A stretch of 9,038 bases of DNA, taken from positions 1-9,038 of the forward strand of contig JACKNH010000048.1 in NCBI GenBank assembly GCA_024234975.1, written 5' to 3'. Source of the DNA: Gammaproteobacteria bacterium (GTDB lineage Bacteria > Pseudomonadota > Gammaproteobacteria > Ga0077536). The translations under genes and the position numbers were made by a program. This document shows, one piece after another, positions 1-7,251 of the stretch; position 1 is the first letter of the stretch, and each line of letters starts with the position of its first letter. The notes under the pieces were generated by a model that searched no databases, was not told the origin of the DNA, and saw only the letters and a program-made list of their open reading frames with translations.

Positions 1-105
1 AACCGGTCCATCGTCCAACGTCAGCGTGATGCGTGGCCGAGAGGCCGCCGAGCGGTTAAGCGTCCGCCACCGCAACGCTGCCTGCCAGTTTCTGACGACG
101 CGCCT
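1..105 (-). CDS. Possible partial gene running off the left edge (unidentified)
   Basis: After the desaturase stop codon the same minus-strand frame stays open for 35 codons to the window edge. A TTG at 73-75, preceded by a GGCAGG-like ribosome site, could start a protein whose visible end reads ITLTLDDGPV. The string TLDDGP loosely resembles the TFDDGP motif of NodB-type polysaccharide deacetylases, but the Phe is replaced by Leu and nothing else of that family is visible, so no function is assigned. There is no ATG or GTG start in this frame. An open frame this short can also arise by chance in GC-rich DNA. The position just behind the desaturase gene would suit a cotranscribed neighbour. 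Confidence 0.22.
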
Positions 106-1155
106 TCAGTCTGCCAGTTGCTCCAGCGTCGCGGTTCCCAGCGCCGCATCCTTCTGCCGCGGTCGCAACGTCCTAAATGCTTCGACGAACGGTGACACCA
201 GAAAACGCATGAAGCTGCGGTGCGGATTGTGCGCACCACGTTCTTCCAGCGTCGCGCCAAACTCGATTTCATCCATTTCGCCCGGCGATGGGATGTAGAG
301 TGTGCCGAACACCTTGTCCCACAGCGTCAGGCCGCCGGTGATGCCGAGGTTCTTGTCGCGATGCTGAATCAAGGCGCTGTGATGAAACGGATGGAAATGG
401 GGCGGGTAGAAAATCCTGTCCAGCGTTTTGCCGAACGAGATCGGGATATGCGAGTGTTCGAACATCTGCAGGATATGCAACAGCGCACCTACTACCGCCA
501 TCGCCGAGGCCGCTGCCGCGGTGGCCTGCACGCCAGTCACATACATCAATGAACCGCCAATGAGACCGCCGCCCACCTGCATATAGGCGAGCCGGATGAT
601 CATGTCGACGGGATGTGTACGGATGAGTACCGGGTGCAGTACTTCAGGGCTGTGATGCCCTTTGTGGAATTCCCAGAAGAACGCCACCTTGTGCGCCTGG
701 TAGTGCCAGAGGAATCGCGCAAAGTCGGCGCCCAGCAGCGCGAACACCACTTGCAGCGTGATGGCCAGCGCACCGGTGCCCAGGCTGTACGACGTCGGCC
801 CAAAGGTGGAACTCAACCAGAGCTGCATTGCGCCGGCGCCGAGGGTGAGACTGGCGTAAACGGTGAAGCTGAGGAACCAGGCCAGTGGCACAATCGACAG
901 GTCGACTTTGAACGACGGGTGGGTATAAATCTTCTTCGGCAGGATGTGGTTGAACGCACCACCCAGCGTGCGCGGCCCTTTGCGCAGGAAGAAGAAGTAG
1001 ATGAACAGGCTGACCAGGATGAACCAGAAGTACGACTTCAAGACGTACTCGGCGGAATCCAGGACGAATCCGGGAATGGACTGCTGACGACTGGCGCCGT
1101 GTGGCACCAGATACTCCCACACCCACTGCCACAATGCGGACAAACGATCGACCAT
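106..1155 (-). CDS. Sterol desaturase / fatty acid hydroxylase family membrane protein
   Basis: This is a complete 349-residue membrane di-iron oxygenase of the sterol desaturase/fatty acid hydroxylase superfamily. Such enzymes hydroxylate or desaturate lipid or sterol carbons using O2 and a histidine-bound di-iron centre facing the cytoplasm. The histidine boxes are HYQAH (151-155), HKGHH (164-168) and HFHPFHH (253-259), with further histidines at 181, 227, 234 and 236. Hydrophobic segments lie at about 42-57, 85-105, 126-149 and 195-230. The family usually runs 250-400 residues, so the length is normal. The ATG is preceded by a strong AAGGGGGG ribosome site (about 1162-1169), which supports this start. 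It stands alone behind a 1.5 kb gene-poor stretch, has its own candidate promoter at 1251-1278, and the reading frame is undamaged. Family assignment is secure; the substrate (sterol, fatty acid, carotenoid or alkylglycerol) cannot be told. Confidence 0.93.
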   Translation of the reverse strand: MVDRLSALWQWVWEYLVPHGASRQQSIPGFVLDSAEYVLKSYFWFILVSLFIYFFFLRKGPRTLGGAFNHILPKKIYTHPSFKVDLSIVPLAWFLSFTVYASLTLGAGAMQLWLSSTFGPTSYSLGTGALAITLQVVFALLGADFARFLWHYQAHKVAFFWEFHKGHHSPEVLHPVLIRTHPVDMIIRLAYMQVGGGLIGGSLMYVTGVQATAAAASAMAVVGALLHILQMFEHSHIPISFGKTLDRIFYPPHFHPFHHSALIQHRDKNLGITGGLTLWDKVFGTLYIPSPGEMDEIEFGATLEERGAHNPHRSFMRFLVSPFVEAFRTLRPRQKDAALGTATLEQLAD

Positions 1156-1250
1156 GACTTACCCCCCCTTGGCCAACCCTGGCGGAACGCGTGGCACACC
1201 GCTGATGATGGCAAACCACGCGATGTGATCAGACACACCGACTTTCACGC

Positions 1251-1278
1251 AAGTTACTTCACGACCGCGCAAAGTCAA
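1251..1278 (-). promoter_or_regulatory. Candidate sigma-70-type promoter of the desaturase gene
   Basis: Read on the minus strand, a TTGACT box (1273-1278) is followed after 16 bp by TAACTT (1251-1256). The -35 box is a good match; the -10 box keeps only the most conserved T, A and final T. It would give a leader of roughly 90 nt before the desaturase ATG. No operator-like palindrome is obvious around it. The call rests on consensus matching only. Confidence 0.4.
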
Positions 1279-1386
1279 GAAAATCCCGGGAATGCGTGCG
1301 GCAGGCTGGTAGCTGAAACAACACTTGAACGTGTGCGCTACAGCATCCGGCGTGGGGCCAGCAGTGTTGAAGCATGAAAAGAAAAG

Positions 1387-1408
1387 GGCCCCGCAGGGCC
1401 AATTTTTT
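1387..1408 (+). terminator. Hairpin plus T-run, possibly bidirectional terminator
   Basis: GGCCC (1387-1391) and GGGCC (1396-1400) form a perfect 5-bp GC stem with a CGCA loop, followed after AA by six T (1403-1408). This is the classic intrinsic terminator layout on the plus strand. On the minus strand the same hairpin is followed by CTTTTCTTTT, so it could also stop leftward transcripts coming from the SnoaL-like gene before they reach the desaturase promoter. No plus-strand gene precedes it, so the leftward role seems more useful. Confidence 0.5.
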
Positions 1409-1411
1409 GTC

Positions 1412-1548
1412 CGTCACCCCGGACACCGCGCAGCCCCTTTTCTTCCCGTCACCCCGGCCACCGCGCTGCCCTTTTTCTTCCGTCATCCCGGACACGCGCA
1501 GCGGTAGCCGGGGAACCATAGGGCTCTGAAGAAAGGCCATGTATGACG
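1412..1548 (+). repeat. Repeat cluster 1: three tandem ~35 bp copies ending in a CGTCAT…ATGACG element
   Basis: Copies begin at 1412 (CGTCACCCCGGACACCGCG), 1447 (CGTCACCCCGGCCACCGCG) and 1481 (CGTCATCCCGGACACGCG). They are spaced 35 and 34 bp apart and the first two are followed by a pyrimidine-rich CCCTTTTCTTCC-like linker. The third continues as a full element bounded by the perfect terminal inverted repeat CGTCAT (1481-1486) / ATGACG (1543-1548), 68 bp long. Its inner part (CCATAGGGCTCTGAAG) recurs in cluster 2. The structure suggests a dispersed REP/MITE-like palindromic element with partial tandem amplification of its left half. Confidence 0.7.
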
Positions 1549-1692
1549 GCGTGGGAGAGCTACCGAACGCAATTTTCCGATCTGTCACCGGAGGACATCG
1601 ATGCGATCGCCTGCCTCGCACTACGGATCGCCACGATCAAACGCGGGAACACTCTGCCGCGCAGCATCTCCAGTACCCCAGGTGACCGATGA
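1543..1692 (+). CDS. Small 49-residue hypothetical ORF (doubtful)
   Basis: A plus-strand ORF starts at ATG 1543 and ends at TGA 1690-1692. It begins MTAWESYRTQFSDLSPEDID and continues as a mixed charged and apolar stretch with a plausible amphipathic helix at about residues 17-33 (IDAIACLALRIATIKRG). An AAAGG ribosome-like site sits six bases upstream. I do not recognise the protein. Caution is needed because the ATG is the terminal ATGACG of the neighbouring repeat element, so the start may be accidental. It is also the only plausible plus-strand gene in the window. A small protein or an ancient gene 3' fragment are both possible. Confidence 0.25.
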   Translation: MTAWESYRTQFSDLSPEDIDAIACLALRIATIKRGNTLPRSISSTPGDR

Positions 1693-2305
1693 TCTTCATC
1701 GCCGCTGCATTGTCCATCGCCTGTTCACGATTGGCGGCTGGGAGCGGAAGATATCACGCGGTCGGCCTGGCCGAGCCATGTTGCCGGTGGTGGACATCAT
1801 CGACGTCAGCTGCGCAGCGCGTTTTGATGGCCATGTCTGGGCAATGAATCCCCGGACAACCGACGATATCGCAGCGGTTGATGTCAATGCATCCATCAGG
1901 GCGAATGATCCGCCCATATTGATGTTGTAGCTCGCGGTCTGGAATACGCGAAGGCGCCTGCATGTCGGGCACGGGCGTCGTGCAGATGTGGAAAGTCCGG
2001 CATCGCGTTATCGAACGCGATGACGTTCAGATCCGCCCCACGATCAGAATCCGTCCGGCCGCAACAAGCACCAGTCCCGATCAGAATCACCGGTGGCGAA
2101 CGCGTGCCAGAAAGCTGATAACGTATCGATGGCAGCCCGATGGCGCGGCGATCTGTTCAGGCAGCGGCCCTGGTGTCTTGCGATCGATCACAGCAACCCG
2201 GGACACACGCGCCTGTGTCAATGAAAACAGTCGCCCATCCGAACAGCGTACCTTATCTAATCAATCGCGCAGAAAGGTCTGAAATAAGCACCTTTGGGCC
2301 TTTCC
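1549..2305. other. Gene-poor stretch between two repeat clusters; possible decayed gene
   Basis: Apart from the doubtful small ORF at its left edge, this ~750 bp stretch has no frame with a full-length recognisable protein on either strand. On the minus strand, short protein-like pieces occur in different frames, for example one with GADLNVIAFDNAMPDF (about 1980-2030), one with NMGGSFALMDALTST (about 1870-1920) and one with NREQAMDNAAAMKIIGHL (about 1680-1732). They may be remains of one frameshifted gene, but I cannot assign a family. The stretch also holds a 9-bp-stem hairpin at 2001-2022 and an 11-bp direct repeat CGATCAGAATC at 2041-2051 and 2078-2088. Confidence 0.45.
2001..2022. repeat. 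Perfect 9-bp inverted repeat (hairpin)
   Basis: CATCGCGTT (2001-2009) and AACGCGATG (2014-2022) are exact reverse complements separated by the tetranucleotide ATCG. No T-run follows on either side, so it is not a canonical intrinsic terminator. It could be a protein-binding dyad or an RNA hairpin in the gene-poor region. Confidence 0.6.
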
Positions 2306-2434
2306 CGCCACCGGACACCCGCAGCCCCACTTTTCTTCCGTCATCCCGGACACCGCGCAGCCTCTTTGTCATCCCGGACACCACGCGTGGTGAGCCGGAT
2401 CCATAGGGCCTCTCTGAAGCCGTATGGATTCCGG
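2306..2434 (+). repeat. Repeat cluster 2: three tandem copies plus large imperfect hairpin
   Basis: Copies of the cluster 1 unit begin near 2306 (degenerate, CGCCACCGGACACCCGCAG), at 2339 (CGTCATCCCGGACACCGCG) and at 2367 (TGTCATCCCGGACACCACG), in the same orientation as cluster 1. The last copy contains a perfect 14-bp palindrome CACCACGCGTGGTG (2379-2392). Next to it CCGGATCCATA (2395-2405) pairs with TATGGATTCCGG (2423-2434) with one bulged base. The loop GGGCCTCTCTGAAG matches the inner part of the element at 1481-1548, showing common descent. Confidence 0.68.
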
Positions 2435-2478
2435 CTCGCGCCCCTTCGCGGGCACGTCCTGAAGAATCGAAGCCGTGC

Positions 2479-2499
2479 GGTTCCGAGTGGAACCTTTTT
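2479..2499 (+). terminator. Plus-strand intrinsic terminator-like hairpin
   Basis: GGTTCC (2479-2484) and GGAACC (2489-2494) form a perfect 6-bp stem with a GAGT loop, immediately followed by TTTTT (2495-2499). There is no plus-strand gene upstream, so it may limit antisense transcription or simply be part of the repeat-rich stretch. The minus-strand side lacks a T-run. Confidence 0.4.
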
Positions 2500-2524
2500 C
2501 GCCACGACACCCGAGCCCCACTTT

Positions 2525-2596
2525 TTCATCGGAACGCGCAGCGGAGCGGATCCACCTCTAACGATTCGGCTGCGCCTTCGCCGTCCGAAAATGACG
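2525..2596. repeat. Degenerate member of the CGTCAT…ATGACG repeat family
   Basis: TTCATCGGAACGCGCAGC near the left end is imperfectly complementary to GCTGCGCCTTCGCCGTCC and AAAATGACG near the right end. The inner GGATCCA also matches the other elements. Length (~72 bp) and the terminal ATGACG (2591-2596) agree with the 68-bp element at 1481-1548. It appears to be a diverged third copy of the same family, followed by ~85 bp without features up to the SnoaL-like gene's stop. Confidence 0.45.
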
Positions 2597-2685
2597 AAGC
2601 AGTAAAGACAAAGCCCACGCGGATTTCCCGGAGTTGGGTGCGGAAACTTTTTTTGGCGGCGCATCTTCGCGCGTGGATGAGGCTG

Positions 2686-3271
2686 TCAGCCGCCGAACAG
2701 GCCGCTGGCCTTGGCCAGTTCCTGATTGCCCATGTCTGAAACGATCACGCGGCGCTTGATCAGCCACTCGCCGTTCACTTTCACGAACTCATCTTCATAG
2801 CGCCCGATGCCGAGAATCTGCGGGCCGAAGCCTTCCTGGTTGAGGATGGTCGTGACATAGCAGATGGCGTTGGCGGTATCGGCGCCGGTGAGATCGACCA
2901 CGGAGTTCGTCACCACATGGCGCATCACGCCGAACGAGCGTTCGCCTTCGGCGGCGCCGGCGTTGAAGCGCTTGCGGTCGCTTTCGCCGATCGCAAACAT
3001 TGCCAGCCGGCCTTTGGCCAGCACTCTGGCCGCCACTTCCGATGAGCTCGGCGTCTTCGGTAAACACGCTGGCGTACATGGCAGGATCAGTCAGGTCATG
3101 CGCGAGCGCATAGCGATTCTGTACTTCCTGTATCAGCAGCCGGTCCGCCAAGGCGTCCAGATCCGCCGCGCGACTCATTCCTGAAACGACCAGCAACATG
3201 CAGCCGGTCAGTACCTGGATGAATTGAAGTGCACTCTGCGTAGATGTCTTCTTCCGCTTGATGTATTCCAT
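2686..3271 (-). pseudogene. Exported NTF2/SnoaL-like protein, one frameshift as written
   Basis: The gene encodes about 194 residues of a nuclear transport factor 2-like (SnoaL-like) alpha+beta-barrel protein. Members act as small-molecule isomerases, dehydratases or binding proteins. The N-terminus has basic residues, a hydrophobic stretch (VLTGCMLLVVSG) and a likely cleavage site after SRA, so it should be exported. The fold signature is LIQEVQNRYALAHDLTDP…YASVFTEDAEL, then RHVVTNSVVDL and YEDEFVKVNGEWLIKRR at the end. The first part is in one frame and the rest in another. Removing one G at 3028-3029 restores GSGGRVLAKGR, so a single indel explains the break. AGGGG six bases upstream supports the ATG. 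It follows the MBL gene by 25 bp, indicating one transcript. Family is fairly sure; the specific reaction is unknown. Confidence 0.8.
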
Positions 3272-3296
3272 CGCAATCCCCTGTTACGAGTTCTGA

Positions 3297-4875
3297 TCAG
3301 TTTTCCCATGCCAGCGGGCAGCCCGGCATGGACAGGCCGACACTGTCCACCGTCTGGCACATGGCCCGTGCATTGGCAGTCTGTTCGGCGATGATTCGCT
3401 GCACATCGGCAATCGGCGTCACCCGGCCATGAATGGGCACATCACGTTCCACGGTCAGGCCGCGGTGGGCGACGTTATCCTGGTAGGTATTGCCCCAGAA
3501 ATACACTTCCCAGTTCAAATCAAACAAGTCACCTTGCAGCAGCAATTTGTGTTGCGGGACGTAAGCCATGATGCCGTGCGCCATGTGCGCGTTGGCCACC
3601 AGCTTGTAGAGGTCGACGGTCAGAAACGCATCGGACAACCGCAGATGGTCATCCACCGGCAGCGTCTTGATCGGCTGTGGATTCCGGCTCAACTCATCCG
3701 GGTAGTGCGTGGCGGGACCGTTTGGACAAGTTCCTCGAACCAGGCCAGGTTGCCGCGTTGGGCGATGATGGTCAGCCCTCGGCGATGGCCACGCGCAGCC
3801 CGCCGGTGTGATCGAAATGATGGTGCGTGACGATGACCTGCGTCAGTGGTTTGCCCGGCACGGTGGCGCGCGCTTGTGCGAGCACGGCGCGCGTCCAGGC
3901 GCGGTTGGTGGGTGCTTCCAGCAAGGCAAGGTGGTCCTCAAATTCCAGCAATACAGAATTGGCGCCGTTGTTGCCAAGCATCAACCACACGTGTTCGGCG
4001 ACGGGTTCGGCATTGACGGTGTAATTGGGCACTGGCAGGCGCATGCGCGCGGAGCTCGGCGGGAGCGCTGAGATCTTCGATTTCACCATTGACGACATAG
4101 CGGTCAACATGCAGCCGCTGCATCACCACGTCGTGGAAATCCGATACCACGTTGTAGCTCATCGGTAATTGCATGCCTTCAACTCCTGCCAGCCGCTGTA
4201 TTCAGCACGCAAGTCAGCTCGCCGAGGTTTTCATGCGGCAGATATCCAACGCGTCCAGACCGGCAGGTGTGAGGCGCTGTCGACCGCCAGCGTGAAATCG
4301 CGGCTGTCATCGTTGTGCGGATTTCCACCAGCGTGAGGCCGTCTTGCGTTCGTCGGTTGATCACGCTGCTGCCACGGCCAGCGCTGTGCGAACAGCCACC
4401 AGTGGAATCGACAACAAGTCCATGCGCCGTTTCTGCGCCGCGTCGGCCGAAGCGCGCCGCGCATTGCCTGTTGCCGGCACATCGTAGGCGACATCGCCGT
4501 CCAGCACCTGGTGAATCGGCAGACCTTTCATCATCGCGCCGGCGGCAAACACGAACGCGCGATACATTCTGGCCTTGACCCGCGTGCGGTTATGGGCGAC
4601 ATCGATGACGCGGTCATACGCCGTCATGTTGGTCATCTTTTCCGGTGCGGTCGGCTCGGTGGTGATTTCACTGCCGCCGTCCTGGTAGGCCTCGTGACCA
4701 TAGCCCTGAATGCGCAGCGGTGTTCACGGATTGCAGTTTATCGATGCCGCCCATGGCAGCTGCAGCATCCAGTACCACCTGGCGGGCATCCTGTTGTGCG
4801 AAGGTCTGAGCGGCGAAGCCCGCGCTGAGTACGACCACGTGAGTTGCGGTGAGTCGATTCTGCCACTGGATGCAT
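3297..4875 (-). pseudogene. Exported MBL-fold metallo-hydrolase, multiple frameshifts as written
   Basis: When frames are joined this is a ~525-residue metallo-beta-lactamase-fold hydrolase. An AGGAG site (4883-4887) seven bases before ATG 4875 fixes the start, and a signal-peptide core (VVVLSAGFAAQTFA) follows. The first ~270 residues form an N-terminal region with pieces such as QVVLDAAAAMGGIDKL, YDRVIDVAHNRTRVKARMYR and DGLTLVEIRT. The catalytic domain then starts (VPNYTVNAEPVAEHVWLMLG) and has the metal-binding HHHFDH motif (3808-3825) and a GDLF motif whose Asp codon is at 3528-3530, the expected bridging ligand. I count about ten frame changes, near 4873, 4711, 4380, 4316, 4244, 4212, 4177, 4050, 3777 and 3720. 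Some are simple losses of one G from a G-run (AEGL at 3776-3778, LKGM at ~4177). No nonsense codon is seen inside the joined frames. Family is sure; the substrate (lactone, ester or other) is unknown. Confidence 0.82.
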
Positions 4876-4882
4876 GGAGGAT

Positions 4883-4887
4883 CTCCT
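4883..4887 (-). promoter_or_regulatory. Ribosome binding site fixing the MBL gene start
   Basis: AGGAG on the minus strand, seven bases before the ATG at 4873-4875. It decides the start because the signal peptide is encoded one frame away from this ATG (an indel lies within the first codons), so frame alone would mislead. Confidence 0.6.
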
Positions 4888-5060
4888 GCAGATCGGTTCC
4901 GGGTGGTTATCGATGCGCGCAGCCGTTGCAAGTTCGCGGGTACGGCGCAAACCGATACCACCTTTGTTGATCGTCGGCAATCGCCGGTCGTTGCCGGTAT
5001 CGGTTATCGCAGCGCCATATGCACTTGAAGCCAGTTGCACCTGTGGAGCGCACTGCAGAT

Positions 5061-5082
5061 CTGTCATCACCACAGATGACAG
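5061..5082 (-). other. Intercistronic hairpin after the PQQ dehydrogenase stop
   Basis: CTGTCATC (5061-5068) and GATGACAG (5075-5082) form a perfect 8-bp stem with a 6-nt loop, starting just 3 bp past the inferred stop codon (5086-5088). An alternative ATCTGT/ACAGAT stem overlaps it. No T-run follows, so it may be an mRNA-stabilising or weak terminating structure in the ~210 bp gap before the MBL gene. The rest of that gap has no recognisable gene. Confidence 0.45.
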
Positions 5083-5085
5083 CGT

Positions 5086-7223
5086 TCAGCGCGTCGCAGC
5101 CTGATGTGCGCGCGTCGATCAGATACGCACGGATCACTCCGGTGTCTGACGCATTCAACGTGCCTTCGAAGCTGCGCATGCCATTGGCCTGGCGGACGCC
5201 TTGCAGCACCACGCTGTCGAACGCCGCTTGCGTATTCAGCATCGCGCTGTAGCGCAGGTCAGGAAACAGGCCGCGATTGCCGAAGTTGGTTTCATGGCAC
5301 ATCGCGCAGTTGTCGACGAACAGCAGCCGACCTTGTTCAACTTCTCCGCGCTCGCTGTCTGTGGCGGCGGATTCAAAGTGCGCGGTGGAATTTCCGGGCG
5401 CGGCGGCAGAGTGGCAGTACCGCCCAATGTATAGACCAGCAACCGGGAACCGTTGGGTTGCCATAACCCGGTACACCGTAGCCCGCGAGCTGGGCGATGT
5501 ACTGCTTGCCGTCGAGTTCATAACTCATCGGTGCGGCGACGATGCCGGCGTGGGTCGACGCACGCCAGAGTTCCTCACCGTCTGCGCATCGAGCGCGCCA
5601 GCCAGCCATCGAGTATCCGGAGAACCGCTGAACACCAGGCCGCCGGCGGTTGCCAGCGTGCCGCTGCCGACGCTGCCTTTGAGCGGCGTCCGCCAGACTT
5701 CGCGTTTGCCAACCGGGTCCCACGCAATCAAACGCGCGCCCCGCGTGGCAGCTGCTCCGCGCCCGGTTGGGTCTGCCAGATGTCAGCCGGAGCACTTGCG
5801 CCGGTGCCGGTGTTCGGCCTGCGGATGCGCGGCGTGTATTCCTCCGCCGGTCCCATCACCATCGCTGTCTCGACATACGGCAGGTAGACCAGACCGGTCT
5901 GCGGGCTGTACGACCACAGGTGCCATGAATGCGCGCCTTGCGCGCTGGGGCGACGACATAGTAATGTCCGCTGCGGCCATAGTAGGCGGCATCGATGATG
6001 ACGGGGCGTCCCTCGGCATCGATTGCGCCAGTGGTCCAGGTCTGCGCCGTGAACGGTGTGCCGGAAATCAGTTCGCCGGTTGCCGCATCCAGCACGTAGA
6101 AGAAGCCATTCTTCGGCGCCTGCATCAGCACGCGCCGCGTGACGCCATCGAACGCAAGGTCAGCCAGCATCATCGGTTGGGTCGCGGTGAAATCCCAGCT
6201 TTCGCCAGGTGTCTCCTGGTAGTGCCAGACGTATTCGCCGGTATCGGCGTTCAGCGCGACGATGGAGCTCAAGAACAGATTGTCGCCGCCACCGGGGCTG
6301 CGAAATTCCGCGTTCCACGGGCTGCCGTTGCCCACACCGATGTAAACGAGATTCAGATCTTCGTCGTAGATGATGGCGTCCCACACCGTGCCACCGCCGC
6401 CGAGTTGCCACCACTGGCCGTTCCAGGTGGACGCCGCCCTTTCCATCGCGGGATTCTCGAACCCGTCGGCGGGATTGCCGGGCACCGTATACCAGCGCCA
6501 TGCCAGCTCGCCGCTTTCGGCATCGAACGCGCTGACAAATCCGCGCACACCGAATTCAGCGCCGCCATTGCCGATGATGACGCGGCCTTTGACCACGCGC
6601 GGCGCACCGGTGATGGTGTAAGGCCATTTCGTATCGGCTTCGCCGACGGTGTTGACTGACCAGACTTCGTCACCCGTCGCGGCATCCAGTGCAATCAAGC
6701 GGCCGTCGTAGGCGCCGAGGTAGATTTTGCCGTTCCAGGCGGCCACCCCACGATTGACCACATCGCAGCAACCGATGCCACCGATCTCACCGGCCACGCC
6801 CGGATCGTAATGCCAGAGTTCATCGCCGCTGCGCGCATCGAAGGCATAGACATGCGACCACGCGGTCGACACGTACAACACGCCATTGATGAACAGGGGT
6901 GTGGCTTCCTGACCGCGCTGGGTGGCGATATCGGCGGACCAGGCAAGGCCGAGTTCGGCCACGTTATCGGCATTGATTTGGTCCAGCGGGCTGAAGCGTT
7001 GCTCGTCGTAAGTGCGACCCACCGACAGCCACTGCTGTGGCTCGGCGCCACCGCTTACACCACGCATGCGAAGTGCATCGACCTGTGCGGGTGCGGCGTT
7101 GGTCGTTGTTGCCGTTGGCCCGGGCGAAACCTCCGCCGCAGGTTCCGGCGCTTCGCCGCACGCATTTATAGCCAGCGCGAGCGCGCATATGACATAGCGC
7201 CACTGAAAGTCGATGGTGTTCAT
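5086..7223 (-). pseudogene. PQQ-dependent quinohemoprotein alcohol dehydrogenase, 3' third frameshifted
   Basis: A periplasmic eight-bladed PQQ propeller fused to cytochrome c, about 710 residues when joined, as usual for type II quinohemoprotein alcohol dehydrogenases; it oxidises alcohols and passes electrons through its heme. ATG 7223 follows GAGGGA, and the start encodes an export signal (ICALALAINAC, possibly an atypical lipoprotein signal). In the intact part: Trp-docking repeats (AYDGRLIALDAATGDEVW, 171-188), the vicinal Cys152-Cys153 pair, Ca ligands Glu223 (GAEFGVRG) and Asn299 (VGNGSPWN), and catalytic Asp344 in WDFTATQ. The residue two after Asp344 is Thr, not the Asp of lanthanide enzymes, so a Ca2+ type is expected. 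The C-terminal domain has CAMCH (5294-5308) and a likely axial Met in NGMRSFEGTLN. Frames change near 5945, 5736, 5579, 5458, 5348 and 5111, mostly at GC repeats or G-runs. It lies 28 bp behind the tannase-family gene. Confidence 0.9.
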
Positions 7224-7251
7224 GGTGAATCGTTCCCTCACAAGCGTCAGT

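Noticed and set aside
1..105. Polysaccharide deacetylase start (LTLDDGP)
   Set aside because: One loosely matching motif with Phe replaced by Leu, at the window edge, is too little to name the family.
613..1377. 254-codon plus-strand open frame ending near the terminator at 1387
   Set aside because: It overlaps the desaturase gene on the opposite strand, has no ribosome site, and its translation is charged and low in structure. Its end next to a terminator hairpin looks coincidental.
1412..1548. CRISPR-like short repeats
   Set aside because: Only three imperfect copies are present, directly abutting without unique spacers and with no cas genes, so they are tandem copies of a dispersed element.
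1549..2305. Dienelactone hydrolase remnant
   Set aside because: The string MGGSFAL recalls the nucleophile region of that family, but the Cys is missing and the flanking sequence does not follow the family in one frame.
4876..5085. Extra small gene between the PQQ and MBL genes (frame starting at 5073)
   Set aside because: The frame runs on into the MBL signal-peptide region in the wrong frame and shows no protein-like pattern; the gap is better read as an intercistronic spacer with a hairpin.
5277..6659. 460-codon plus-strand open frame
   Set aside because: It is antisense to the PQQ dehydrogenase, whose motifs are unmistakable. The plus-strand product is rich in Arg, Ala and Pro without any recognisable domain, typical of a GC-rich shadow frame.
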